Assembly (NCBI GenBank): GCA_019639095.1
Contig: JAHBSN010000005.1
Location: 1-36,952 of the forward strand
Direction of reading: 5' to 3'
Origin: Actinomycetota bacterium
GTDB lineage: Bacteria > Actinomycetota > Acidimicrobiia > Acidimicrobiales > Iamiaceae
Length of the DNA: 36,952 nucleotides
The translations under genes and the position numbers were made by a program. Below the pieces are notes generated by a model. It saw nothing but the letters and a program-made list of their open reading frames with translations. It had not been told where the DNA came from and ran no database searches. Shown here one piece after another: positions 15,964 through 24,178 of the stretch; positions within the stretch are counted from its first letter, which is position 1, and each line of letters starts with the position of its first letter.

Positions 15964-16647
15964 TCAGGGGGGCGGGGGGCCGCCGAAGGCGGGGGGGAGG
16001 GGGCGCTCGAGCGCCACCGCGAGGCGGGCGAGGTACTCGGGGCGGGGCACGTCGACGGCGCCGAGCGAGCGGAGGTGGTCGGTGGTCCACTGCACGTCGA
16101 GGAGCGTGGCGCCGCCCGAGCGCAGCAGGTCGACGAGGTGCACGAGCGCCACCTTGGAGGCGTCCACCCGGTGGTGGAACATCGACTCCCCGGCGAAGAG
16201 GCCGCCCACCGCCACGCCGTAGAGGCCGCCGGCCAGGTCGCCCTCGGGCGTCCACGCCTCCACGCTGTGCGCCCAGCCGAGTCGGTGCAGGCGCCGGTAC
16301 GCGTCGGCGATGCGCTGGTCGATCCACCCGTGCTCGCGCCGGGGGTCGGCGCAGGCGGAGATCACCGCGTCGAACGCCGTGTCCACGCGGACCTCGTACC
16401 GGGCGCACGAGCGGCGCAGCGAGCGGCTGACGCGGAGGCCGTCGAGCGGCAGGATCCCCCGGGGGTCGGGCGACCACCACGCCAAGGTGCGGCGCCGCAC
16501 GGGCATGGGGAACAGCCCGGCGCGGTAGGCGGCCAGGAGCGTCCCGGCCTCGAGGTCGGCACCCACGGCGACGATGCCCGCGTCGTCGGCCTGCGCCGGA
16601 TCGGGCATCTCCCAGGGCGAGGGAGGTGGCTCGACGGGCGGCCTCAC
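15964..16647 (-). CDS. aat: leucyl/phenylalanyl-tRNA--protein transferase
   Basis: 227 residues. Adds Leu or Phe from tRNA to proteins with N-terminal Arg or Lys, marking them for ClpAP/ClpS degradation in the cytoplasm. Family motifs seen: GLFPMP near the N-terminus, WWSPDPRGILPLD, HGWIDQRIADAYRRLH, GWAHSVE.W, GGLYGVAVGGLFAGESMF, then D-x-Q and HLRSLGA. The C-terminal end is Pro-rich. Its GTG start overlaps the stop of the preceding 32-residue gene as GTGA, so it is translated as the last gene of a three-gene operon. Confidence 0.92.
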   Translation of the reverse strand: MRPPVEPPPSPWEMPDPAQADDAGIVAVGADLEAGTLLAAYRAGLFPMPVRRRTLAWWSPDPRGILPLDGLRVSRSLRRSCARYEVRVDTAFDAVISACADPRREHGWIDQRIADAYRRLHRLGWAHSVEAWTPEGDLAGGLYGVAVGGLFAGESMFHHRVDASKVALVHLVDLLRSGGATLLDVQWTTDHLRSLGAVDVPRPEYLARLAVALERPLPPAFGGPPPP

Positions 16648-16742
16648 CGGGTGACGGCGTCGAACAGGGCGCTGGCGCCGACGATGCCGGCGGCCGCGGC
16701 GGCCAGGTAGAAGGCGGCCCACCGGAGCCGTTCCCAGCTCAC
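16644..16742 (-). CDS. 32-residue single-pass membrane peptide
   Basis: This very short gene is supported by its architecture. Its GTG start (16742) overlaps the stop of the upstream SHOCT-domain gene as GTGA, and its TGA overlaps the aat start as GTGA. The product starts MSWERLRW, has a hydrophobic Ala-rich segment from residue ~9 to 27, and ends FDAVTR. It would be a small integral membrane protein. No function can be assigned; because of its coupling it may tune translation of aat or be part of a membrane complex with its upstream neighbour. Confidence 0.65.
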   Translation of the reverse strand: MSWERLRWAAFYLAAAAAGIVGASALFDAVTR

Positions 16743-17386
16743 CGGCCACCGCCCAGGAGGACCCGCTTCGCCGCGGCGTGCTCCTCGTCGGTGAGCCCGC
16801 CGGAGCGGTGCAGGGCGTCGAGGCGCTCGAGCTCGTCCACCAGGCCGGGCCCCGGCCGGAACGGCGGTGGGGTCGTGGTGGCCCGGACCCGGGTGCCCAG
16901 CGCCGTGGCCCGGGCCACGGACCCCGACGGGGCGCGGCCCTCCGAGGACACGGCGGCGAGCAGCACGGGTGCCGCGCCCATCGCCACGAACATGGCGCCG
17001 CACACGATCCAGCCCCAGACCACGCCGTCGCCCGACGGCGGGTCGAGGCCGAACTCCCAGAAGTTCCAGCCGAGCGACAGGAACAGGCCGGGCCACGCCA
17101 GCCATGCCACCTCGGGCGCGCCCACCCGCGAGGCGGACACCGACACCACCAGGGCCAGCGCGAGGCCGCCCCAGATCGACCCCACCAGCAGCCACGGCAC
17201 GCCCTTCGGGCACGGGGTGGCCGCCACGTAGGGCCCGCCGCTCGCGCACGAGCCGCCGATCTCCATGACCGAGCGGGCCGAGCGGAAGATCAGCGTGAGC
17301 GCGCCGACGAGGCCGGCGGTGGCGGCGAAGAGCACGGCGTGGCCGACGACGTCGACACCGCGGTGTGCCTCCCCCGATGGATCCAC
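16739..17386 (-). CDS. four-helix membrane protein with C-terminal SHOCT-like domain
   Basis: 215 residues. Hydrophobic segments lie near 13-33, 62-84, 90-107 and 124-145. Between the first two is a Cys-containing loop (SCASGGPYVAATPCP) that could form a disulphide outside the cell. The tail (LVDELERLDALHRSGGLTDEEHAAAKRVLL) is cut here into its core, LERLDALHRSGGLTDEE: the 'L..L..L...G.lt.eEf...K..lL' pattern of SHOCT domains. The GTG start at 17386 has GGGGG upstream. First gene of the operon leading to aat; function unknown. Confidence 0.65.
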   Translation of the reverse strand: MDPSGEAHRGVDVVGHAVLFAATAGLVGALTLIFRSARSVMEIGGSCASGGPYVAATPCPKGVPWLLVGSIWGGLALALVVSVSASRVGAPEVAWLAWPGLFLSLGWNFWEFGLDPPSGDGVVWGWIVCGAMFVAMGAAPVLLAAVSSEGRAPSGSVARATALGTRVRATTTPPPFRPGPGLVDELERLDALHRSGGLTDEEHAAAKRVLLGGGR

Positions 17387-17425
17387 GAGCCCGACGGTAC
17401 GAGACGGGCGGGGAACGCTGCGGGA

Positions 17426-18283
17426 CTACTTCTTGGCGTAGTCGTAGAAGCCGAGGCCCGACTTCCGGCCGAGCTGGCCGGCGGTCACCATGCGGCGCAG
17501 GGCGGGCACGGCGGCGTAGTTCGGGTCGCGGAACTCGGCGTAGAGGGCGTCGAGGATCGACAGCGACGTGTCGAGGCCCACGAGGTCGAGCAGGGCGAGC
17601 GGGCCCATGGGGAAGTTGCAGCCGCCCTTCATGGCGGTGTCGATGTCGTCGCGGCTGGCCGTGCCGTTCTCGAGCATCCGCACGGCGTTGTTCAGGTAGG
17701 GGAACAGCAGCGCGTTCACGATGAACCCGGCGCGGTCCTTCACCTCCACCGGATCCTTGCCGCAGGTGCGGGCGAAGGCGGTGACGGCGGCCACGGTCTC
17801 GTCCGACGCGGTGAGCGGCCGCACGATCTCCACCAGGGACATCATCGGCGCCGGGTTGAAGAAGTGCACGCCCACGACGCGGTCGGGGCGGTCGGTGACC
17901 ACGGCCATGTCGATCACCGGGAGGGTGGAGGTGTTGGTGGCGAGGATGCCGCCGGCCTTCACCACCAGGTCGAGCTCCTTGAACAGCTCGGTCTTGACGG
18001 CGAGGTCCTCCACCACCGACTCGATCACGAGGTCGCAGTCGGCGAGCTCGTGCAGGTTGGCGGTGGCGCTCACGCGGCCGCGCACCGCCTGGCTCTCCTC
18101 TTCGGTGAGCTTGCCCCGCTCCACCTGCTTGGCGAGCGACTTCTCGAGGGCGGCGACCATGGCGTCGGCCGACTCCTGCTTGCGGGACCGCAGGACCACC
18201 TCGTGGCCGGTCTTGGCCGCCACCTCGGCGATGCCGGACCCCATGATCCCCGAACCCAAGATTCCCACGCGCTTGATCGTCAT
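17426..18283 (-). CDS. 3-hydroxyacyl-CoA (3-hydroxybutyryl-CoA) dehydrogenase
   Basis: 285 residues. NAD-dependent oxidation of (S)-3-hydroxyacyl-CoA, or the reverse reduction of acetoacetyl-CoA. The N-terminal Rossmann domain has GILGSGIMGSGIA at 7-19, and IESVVEDLAVKTELF; the catalytic His140 is in HFFNPAPMM with Glu152 (LVEIV) forming the His-Glu pair. The C-terminal helical domain carries DRAGFIVNALLFPYLNNAV and PMGPLALLDLVGLD. The length is that of single-domain Hbd/PaaH/FadB2 proteins. It begins at ATG 18283, 8 bases after a -10-like TAGCTT, so the message is probably leaderless. It is likely used in fatty-acid or butyrate metabolism. Confidence 0.9.
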   Translation of the reverse strand: MTIKRVGILGSGIMGSGIAEVAAKTGHEVVLRSRKQESADAMVAALEKSLAKQVERGKLTEEESQAVRGRVSATANLHELADCDLVIESVVEDLAVKTELFKELDLVVKAGGILATNTSTLPVIDMAVVTDRPDRVVGVHFFNPAPMMSLVEIVRPLTASDETVAAVTAFARTCGKDPVEVKDRAGFIVNALLFPYLNNAVRMLENGTASRDDIDTAMKGGCNFPMGPLALLDLVGLDTSLSILDALYAEFRDPNYAAVPALRRMVTAGQLGRKSGLGFYDYAKK

Positions 18284-18291
18284 GGGCGGTC

Positions 18292-18297
18292 AAGCTA
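18292..18297 (-). promoter_or_regulatory. -10 box (TAGCTT) of the 3-hydroxyacyl-CoA dehydrogenase gene
   Basis: TAGCTT on the minus strand, 8 bases before the ATG, implies leaderless transcription. No clear -35. Confidence 0.4.
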
Positions 18298-18362
18298 CCG
18301 AGCACCGCCCGCCATCGCCCAAACCGGACCGCCCGCCGGACCGCGCGTCGCCGTGCCGTCAC

Positions 18363-18368
18363 TAGGGT
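18363..18368 (+). promoter_or_regulatory. -10 box (TAGGGT) of the S51 peptidase gene
   Basis: TAGGGT lies 8 bases before the ATG at 18377, in the divergent gap with the dehydrogenase. Probable leaderless start. Confidence 0.4.
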
Positions 18369-18376
18369 CGCGGGCC

Positions 18377-19048
18377 ATGGCAGGACACCTGGCCCTGATC
18401 GGTGGCGGCGAGTTCGGCGAGGGCTGCTCGTTCGACGCCGCCCTGCTGGAGGCGAGTGGGGCCGAGGAGGTGCTGGTCCTGCCCACCGGGGCCGCCTACG
18501 AGCACCCGCACCGTTCCGTGGAGCAGGCCGCCGGCTGGTTCGACCGCCTCGGGGTCCGCGCCCGCGGCCTCGACGTGCTGGCCCGCCCCGACGCCCTGAG
18601 CCCCGAGCACGCCGAGGCGGTGGCCGGGTCGCGGTTCACCTACCTGGTGGGCGGTTCGCCCATGCACCTCCGGTCGGTCCTCAAGGACTCGCTGGTGTGG
18701 GACGCGCTGGTGGCGGCGTGGCAGCGCGGCGGGACCCTCGCCGGCTCCTCGGCCGGCGCCCAGGTCCTGTGCGACCCGATGGTGGACCCCCGGGGTGGCG
18801 CGTTCACGCTGGGCCTCGGCCTGCTCACCGGCGTGGCCGTGATCCCCGCGCACGACACGTGGTCCGAGGACGCCGCGCACCGCACGCTCAAGATGAGCCC
18901 GCCCGAGCTGGTGCTGGCGGGGGTCGACTCGCGCACGGCGCTCATCCGCGAGCCCGACGGCACGTGGCGGGCCGAGGGCGCCGGCCAGGTGGCGGTGTTC
19001 CTGGGCGGCCGGCCGGCCGACCTCTCGGTGCTGCCCGTCGAGGTCTGA
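18377..19048 (+). CDS. peptidase S51 / cyanophycinase-like protein
   Basis: 223 residues. A class I glutamine-amidotransferase-like fold with the S51 nucleophile elbow AGSSAGAQ; Ser125 is the likely nucleophile. IGGGEFGEG at the N-terminus, LPTGAAYEHP and YLVGGSPMHLRSVL are also typical. S51 enzymes are cytoplasmic dipeptidases (Asp-X) or cyanophycinases. No cyanophycin synthetase is in the window, so a dipeptidase or uncharacterised role is equally likely. It ends 6 bases before the convergent cyclophilin gene, leaving no room for a separate terminator. Confidence 0.8.
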   Translation: MAGHLALIGGGEFGEGCSFDAALLEASGAEEVLVLPTGAAYEHPHRSVEQAAGWFDRLGVRARGLDVLARPDALSPEHAEAVAGSRFTYLVGGSPMHLRSVLKDSLVWDALVAAWQRGGTLAGSSAGAQVLCDPMVDPRGGAFTLGLGLLTGVAVIPAHDTWSEDAAHRTLKMSPPELVLAGVDSRTALIREPDGTWRAEGAGQVAVFLGGRPADLSVLPVEV

Positions 19049-19054
19049 GCGCGC

Positions 19055-19921
19055 TCAGCGCTCGGTGATGGTCACCCTGGTGATCGACACGGGCGTGGAC
19101 GGGGCGCCGGAGCCGTCGTCGAGCGCGGCGATCTTCTCGAGCACGTCGAGCCCGGCCGTGGTGCGCCCGAACACCACGTAGCTGCCGGCCGACTCGCCCA
19201 GCTGGGCCTGGTCGCCCAGGTAGGCGCCGCCCTCATTGGCGAGGAGGAAGAACTGCGCGCCGGCGCTGTCGGGCGCGGCGGTGCGGGCCATGGCGAGCGC
19301 ACCCGGGGCGTAGTCGGCCGACGAGAACGGCAGCGACTCGTCGGGGATCGTGTAGCCGGGACCGGGGTCGGTGTTGTCCTGGGTGTGGGGCGAGCCGCCC
19401 TGGATGATCCCGGTGCGCGCCTCGGTGCGGAACAGTGTGGTGCCGTCGTAGTAGCCGAACCGCGAGAGGGCCACGAAGTTGTTGGTGGTGAGCGGCGTCC
19501 GGTCGGTGTCGAGCTCCACGGTGACACGGCCGAGGCTGGTCTCGATCTCGGCCACGTAGGCCTTGTCGGGATCGATGCAGCGCTGGGGGGCGTCGTCGAA
19601 GTCGATCACCGGCTCGTCCACCCCGTCGGCCGGCGGGCACTCGCCGGTGCCGAAGGCCAGCCCGTCGGCGGTCTCGCTCGCGGTGCCGCCGTCGCCGGGG
19701 GCGGCGGTGGTCGAGCCACCGTCGGTGCCCACCCCCTCGCTGTCGCTCGACGAGCAGCCGCTCAGCGCCGAGAGGAGGAACCCGGTGACGATGATGGCGG
19801 CCACCAGGATCACCACGTTGCGGATGAACCGGATCCGCTTCTGCTTGGCCTCCTCGGCGGCCTGGGCGGCCAGCTTCGCCTCGCGGTTGGCCTTCTGTCG
19901 TTCGCGCTTCTCGGTTCCCAT
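19055..19921 (-). CDS. membrane-anchored cyclophilin-type peptidyl-prolyl isomerase
   Basis: 288 residues. The N-terminus is a charged Lys/Arg/Glu/Ala helix (1-30), then a single membrane segment (about 34-54), then a Ser/Gly/Thr-rich linker, then the cyclophilin domain (about 120-287). That domain shows VTVELDTDRTPLTTNNFVAL, GTTLFRTEARTGIIQGG (here the usual F-H-R is F-R-T), AMARTAAPDSAGAQFF and VVFGRTTAGLDVL. It helps proline isomerisation of exported proteins on the outer face. LSGC at 53-56 resembles a lipobox but is too far from the N-terminus for an ordinary lipoprotein signal. ATG 19921 lies 9 bases after TAGGGT. Confidence 0.85.
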   Translation of the reverse strand: MGTEKRERQKANREAKLAAQAAEEAKQKRIRFIRNVVILVAAIIVTGFLLSALSGCSSSDSEGVGTDGGSTTAAPGDGGTASETADGLAFGTGECPPADGVDEPVIDFDDAPQRCIDPDKAYVAEIETSLGRVTVELDTDRTPLTTNNFVALSRFGYYDGTTLFRTEARTGIIQGGSPHTQDNTDPGPGYTIPDESLPFSSADYAPGALAMARTAAPDSAGAQFFLLANEGGAYLGDQAQLGESAGSYVVFGRTTAGLDVLEKIAALDDGSGAPSTPVSITRVTITER

Positions 19922-19930
19922 CGGGGCCGC

Positions 19931-19936
19931 ACCCTA
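19931..19936 (-). promoter_or_regulatory. -10 box (TAGGGT) of the cyclophilin gene
   Basis: TAGGGT on the minus strand, 9 bases before the ATG at 19921. Probable leaderless start. Confidence 0.4.
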
Positions 19937-20010
19937 CCGGCCGTCGGCAGGTGGGAACGGGCGCCGACGACCCCGCATCCGCCCTGCGGGCGGGCCCGTC
20001 GGGGACGCAC

Positions 20011-20031
20011 CGGAGCGGTGAGGTCGCTCCG
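20011..20031 (+). promoter_or_regulatory. inverted repeat upstream of the bldD-like gene
   Basis: CGGAGCG (20011-20017) and CGCTCCG (20025-20031) are perfect 7-bp complements around GTGAGGT. The repeat lies 20 bases before the bldD-like start, so it could be an operator or a leader hairpin. It does not clearly match the published BldD box. Confidence 0.4.
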
Positions 20032-20051
20032 CGTGGTCGTCGCACACCACA

Positions 20052-20621
20052 ATGGGGGACATGGTGGGCGACGGGCCCGAGCCCGGCGAGGAGATCGACC
20101 CCGACGAGGGTCCGGCCGACGAGGACGACCGCGAGTTCACGCGCTCGGTCGGCCAGCGCCTGCGCGCCGTGCGCCAGGCGCAGGGGCTGTCGCTGGCCGA
20201 GGTCGAGACCCGGTCCGAGGGCCGGTGGAGCGCATCGGCCGTCGGCGCCTACGAGCGGGGCTTCCGCACGCTGTCGCTGCCGCGCCTCAAGGCCCTGGCC
20301 GACTTCTACAAGGTGCCGGTGGGCGTGATGCTGGGCGAACCCGCCCCCCTGCCCGATGCGCCCGAGCACCACAAGATCGTGCTCGACCTCGAGGCGCTGA
20401 GCCTGATCGACCCGGCGGCCCCGATCCGCCGGTTCGTGCAGTCGATCATCGAGTCCCGCGGCGACTTCAACGGCAAGGTCCTCTCGTTGCGCCACGACGA
20501 CCTCAAGGCGCTGTGCACCCTGGCCGGGGGCGACATCCCCACCGGAATCGCCCAGCTGCGCTCGTGGAACGTGATGATCAAGGGCCCCGAGATCCCGGGC
20601 GACCCGATCCGCGACCTCTGA
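20052..20621 (+). CDS. bldD: BldD-like XRE transcriptional regulator with c-di-GMP-binding signature
   Basis: 189 residues. After an acidic N-terminal extension (1-28) comes an XRE helix-turn-helix domain (29-95): QRLRAVRQAQGLSLAEVE, then GRWSASAVGAYERGFRTLS and LADFYKVPV, closely matching Streptomyces BldD. The C-terminal domain (107-189) carries RGD at 136-138, eight residues, then RHDD at 147-150, which satisfies the RXD-X8-RXXD motif by which BldD binds the c-di-GMP tetramer (Streptomyces has RQDD). BldD homologues are dimerised by c-di-GMP and control development genes in Streptomyces; the regulon here is unknown. ATG 20061 is an alternative start. A 7-bp inverted repeat lies upstream. 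Confidence 0.88.
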   Translation: MGDMVGDGPEPGEEIDPDEGPADEDDREFTRSVGQRLRAVRQAQGLSLAEVETRSEGRWSASAVGAYERGFRTLSLPRLKALADFYKVPVGVMLGEPAPLPDAPEHHKIVLDLEALSLIDPAAPIRRFVQSIIESRGDFNGKVLSLRHDDLKALCTLAGGDIPTGIAQLRSWNVMIKGPEIPGDPIRDL

Positions 20622-20669
20622 GGCGTCCAGGCCGCTCGCGCCGGTTGGAGGTCGCCGACGGGCAGCCGG

Positions 20670-20675
20670 TACCGT
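20670..20675 (+). promoter_or_regulatory. -10 box (TACCGT) of the aspartokinase gene
   Basis: TACCGT lies 8 bases before the GTG at 20684, consistent with a leaderless message. The bldD-like stop is only 49 bases upstream of it, so read-through is also possible. Confidence 0.35.
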
Positions 20676-20683
20676 CGCAGGTC

Positions 20684-21904
20684 GTGGGCGTCGTCGTGCA
20701 GAAGTTCGGGGGCACCTCCGTCGCCGATCCGGAGCGGATCCGCGAGGTGGCCGACCACGTCCAGCGCACCATGCGCCGCGGCGACCAGGTCGTGGTGGTG
20801 GTCTCGGCCATGGGCAAGGAGACCGACGAGCTGCTCCACCTGGCCAGCCAGGTGTCGCGCACCCGGCCGGGCCGGGAGATGGACATGCTCATCACCGCCG
20901 GCGAGCGCAAGGCCACCGCCCTGCTGTGCATGGCCCTCCACGACCTCGGCGTGCCGGCCGACTCCTTCACCGGCAGCCAGGCCGGGTTCCTCACCGACAC
21001 CACCCACATGAACGCCAAGATCCTCGAGGTGCGCGCCGACCGCGTGCGCGAGGCGGTGGAGGCCGGCCGGGTGCCGGTGGTGGGCGGCGCCCAGGGCGTG
21101 TCCACCAACCGAGACGTCACGTTCCTCGGCCGCGGCGGCTCCGACACCACCGCGGTGGCCCTCGCCGAGGCGCTCGGCGGCGTGTGCGAGCTCTACACCG
21201 ACGTGTCCGGCGTGTTCACCACCGACCCCCGGGTGGTGGCGGCGGCCCGGCGGATCAACCGCATCTCCTTCGACGAGATGCTCGAGATGTGCGCGGCGGG
21301 CTGCCCGAAGCCGGCCATGCGGGCCGTGGAGTTCGCCCGCACTCACGGCGTGCGGCTGCACGTGCGCTCGGCCTTCACCTGGGAGCCGGGCACCTGGATC
21401 ACCGAGGAGGAGTCCGACATGGAAGACGCCATCGTGTCCGGGGTGGTGGGCGACGCCTCCGAGGCCAAGATCACCATCAGCAGCGTGCCCGACCAGCCCG
21501 GCGTGGCCGCCCGCATCTTCCGGGCGCTGGCCTCGGCCGACATCAACGTCGACATGATCGTCCAGAACGTGTCCGAGGCCGGGATCACCGACATCTCGTT
21601 CACCCTGCCCTCCGACGACCTGAAGAAGGCGCAGGAGCTGCTCGACGGGCTGGCCTCGGAGATCGGCGCCGACCGGGTCACCCCCGACGACTCGGTGGCC
21701 AAGGTGTCCCTCGTCGGTGCCGGCATGAAGACCAACCCGGGCGTGGCGGCCACCGTGTTCGAGACGCTCGCCTCCAACGGCATCAACATCGAGATGATCT
21801 CCACCTCGGCCATCCGCATCTCCTGCGTGGTGGCGGGCGACGAGTGCGACCGGGCCGTGGCCGTGCTCCACACCGCCTTCGGCCTCGACGCCCCCGACCG
21901 CTGA
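20684..21904 (+). CDS. lysC: aspartokinase with two ACT domains
   Basis: 406 residues. Phosphorylates aspartate with ATP, the first step towards Lys, Thr, Met and diaminopimelate. The kinase domain starts VVQKFGGTSVADPER and includes VVVVSAMGKETD, ITAGERKATALL, SFTGSQAGFLTD and LGRGGSDTTAVALA; ELYTDVSGVFTTDPR is also typical. Two ACT modules follow, around 265-335 (ISSVPDQPGVAARIFRAL) and 345-406 (LVGAGMKTNPGVAATVF), as in feedback-regulated enzymes. The GTG at 20684 gives an N-terminus (MGVVVQKFGG) like that of other actinobacterial enzymes. An internal start for a separate beta subunit, known in corynebacteria, cannot be excluded. It works with asd 0.9 kb downstream. Confidence 0.95.
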   Translation: MGVVVQKFGGTSVADPERIREVADHVQRTMRRGDQVVVVVSAMGKETDELLHLASQVSRTRPGREMDMLITAGERKATALLCMALHDLGVPADSFTGSQAGFLTDTTHMNAKILEVRADRVREAVEAGRVPVVGGAQGVSTNRDVTFLGRGGSDTTAVALAEALGGVCELYTDVSGVFTTDPRVVAAARRINRISFDEMLEMCAAGCPKPAMRAVEFARTHGVRLHVRSAFTWEPGTWITEEESDMEDAIVSGVVGDASEAKITISSVPDQPGVAARIFRALASADINVDMIVQNVSEAGITDISFTLPSDDLKKAQELLDGLASEIGADRVTPDDSVAKVSLVGAGMKTNPGVAATVFETLASNGINIEMISTSAIRISCVVAGDECDRAVAVLHTAFGLDAPDR

Positions 21905-21973
21905 CGCTCCGGCGCTCCGACGGCCCTCGGGGTCGGCGCGCATGACCGACGTCACACCGTCGGCACCGGGGCC

Positions 21974-21979
21974 TACGCT
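21974..21979 (+). promoter_or_regulatory. -10 box (TACGCT) of the DUF4349 gene
   Basis: TACGCT lies 6 bases before the ATG at 21986, consistent with a leaderless start. Confidence 0.4.
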
Positions 21980-21985
21980 CCCGCG

Positions 21986-22744
21986 ATGGTCGGTCGACGG
22001 TGGGTGTTGGCGGTCGGGCTGCTCGCGGCGGTGGTGCCCGTCGCGTCGTGCTCGGACGGTGGGGGGTCGGACCCGGCGGCCAGGGCGCCGGCGTCGGGCG
22101 GCTCGAGCGGACTCGCCACCGGCGAGCAGGCCGGCGGCCCGTCTGCCCGTCCGGTCGAGGACCGCCGCATCGCCTACACGGCCGACCTGACGGTGCGGGT
22201 GCCCGACGCCGAGGCGGCCTCGTCGCGAGCCACCGCCATCGCCGAGCGCGCCGGTGGCTACCTCGCCGGGCAGGAGGCCGACCTCGCCGGGGCCGAGGCG
22301 AGCGCCGGCCGGCTTCGGGGGCTGCTCGCCGAGGCGCCGTCCACCTCGGACCTCGTGGCGATCGAGCACGAGCTCGCCGACCGCGAGCAGGAGGTGGAGT
22401 CGCTCCAGGGCAAGCTGCGCGTGCTCGACGACCAGACGAGCCTGGCCACGATCACCGCTGAGCTCGGCGAGGACGTGGCCGCTCCGGCCGACGACGATCC
22501 GCCCAGCTTCCTGGCGGCGCTGAAGGCTGGGACGCACAGCGTCTACCGGCTGGGCCAGGTCCTGGCGGCCGCCGTCGGCTTCCTGCTCCCCTTCGTGCCG
22601 ATCGCCCTGCTGGTGGCCCTGGGGGTGCGCTGGTGGCGCCGTCGCCACCGCCGGCGCCCGACGGGAACGCTCGGATCGGGCGGGCCGGGCGGGCCGCCGG
22701 TGGCGCCGCACCTGCCGCCGCCCCCGGGCGTGGCCGGCCCCTGA
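21986..22744 (+). CDS. DUF4349 lipoprotein with internally shortened domain
   Basis: 252 residues. A signal peptide ends in the lipobox VASC (Cys22), so it should be a lipoprotein. A low-complexity linker precedes the DUF4349 domain (about 60-160): IAYTADLTVRVPDAEAA, AERAGGYLAG, then IEHELADREQEVESLQGKLRVLDDQ. A C-terminal membrane helix (about 190-214) is followed by a basic and Gly/Pro-rich cytoplasmic tail. Compared with the usual DUF4349 layout, the central part between the 'GGY' segment and the long helix (normally a 'LRVP' strand and a 'VT..YVDLEARL' stretch, about 50-60 residues) is missing, in frame. The family function is unknown. It lies between the two aspartate-pathway genes. Confidence 0.75.
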   Translation: MVGRRWVLAVGLLAAVVPVASCSDGGGSDPAARAPASGGSSGLATGEQAGGPSARPVEDRRIAYTADLTVRVPDAEAASSRATAIAERAGGYLAGQEADLAGAEASAGRLRGLLAEAPSTSDLVAIEHELADREQEVESLQGKLRVLDDQTSLATITAELGEDVAAPADDDPPSFLAALKAGTHSVYRLGQVLAAAVGFLLPFVPIALLVALGVRWWRRRHRRRPTGTLGSGGPGGPPVAPHLPPPPGVAGP

Positions 22745-23836
<1,092 letters not shown>

Positions 23837-23843
23837 GGCCCTC

Positions 23844-23857
23844 GCCCCGTCAGGGGC
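23844..23857. terminator. short hairpin between convergent asd and mazG-like genes
   Basis: GCCCC, loop GTCA, GGGGC. It overlaps the stop codon of the mazG-like gene and could serve both strands. The stem is only 5 bp. Confidence 0.3.
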
Positions 23858-24131
23858 AGGCGCAGGGGATGGCGGCGCAGCGTGGGCAGCCCCCGGCGTA
23901 GCGCGCCGCGGCGTCCTCGAGCGACAGGTCGAGCTGGTGGGCCAGCGAGGCCAGCCAGGCCAGGACGTCGGAGAGCTCGTGGCGCTGCTCGGCCACCGTG
24001 CCCTTGCGCACCGCCTGGGCCAGCTCGCCGAGCTCCTCGCACAGCCAGGCCACGGTGGCCGCCTGCCCTCGGGCCCGGTCTCGTTCGCCGTAGGTGCGGG
24101 CGATCACGTCCTGGAACTCGTCGAGCTGCAC
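23850..24131 (-). CDS. MazG-like protein with cysteine-rich tail
   Basis: 93 residues. The helical MazG/all-alpha NTP-PPase pattern is visible: AWLCEELGELAQAVRKG (acidic residues 32, 33 and 36) and RHELSDVLAWLASLA (Glu52, Asp55), giving the EExxE ... ExxD metal site. Members hydrolyse nucleotide triphosphates to monophosphates, often cleaning up abnormal nucleotides. The tail has CPRCAAIPCACP (82-93), four cysteines that could bind zinc. The GTG start at 24131 is 6 bases after TAGGCT, so the message is probably leaderless. It faces away from the IS110 element. Confidence 0.75.
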   Translation of the reverse strand: MQLDEFQDVIARTYGERDRARGQAATVAWLCEELGELAQAVRKGTVAEQRHELSDVLAWLASLAHQLDLSLEDAAARYAGGCPRCAAIPCACP

Positions 24132-24137
24132 GCGGGG

Positions 24138-24143
24138 AGCCTA
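24138..24143 (-). promoter_or_regulatory. -10 box (TAGGCT) of the mazG-like gene
   Basis: TAGGCT on the minus strand, 6 bases before the GTG at 24131; leaderless arrangement. Confidence 0.4.
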
Positions 24144-24161
24144 CGGCCCGGTCGTCGGCCC

Positions 24162-24172
24162 TAACCTCCGCA
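24162..24172 (+). other. left target half-site and core of the IS110 insertion
   Basis: TAACCTCCG (24162-24170) lies just outside the element and is repeated exactly in the left-target-guide position of the bridge RNA (24211-24219). CA at 24171-24172 is the proposed core, repeated at the other end (25441-25442). The first six bases, TAACCT, also fit a -10 box. Joining the flanks (…TAACCTCCG-CA-AAGCC then ATG) would place this box 10 bases before the pemK-like start. Confidence 0.65.
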
Positions 24173-24178
24173 TCAGTG

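Noticed and set aside
19739-19760. Lipoprotein cleavage site (LSGC) in the cyclophilin
   Set aside because: The cysteine is at residue 56 after a long charged N-terminus, so an ordinary lipoprotein signal is unlikely; a simple membrane anchor explains it.
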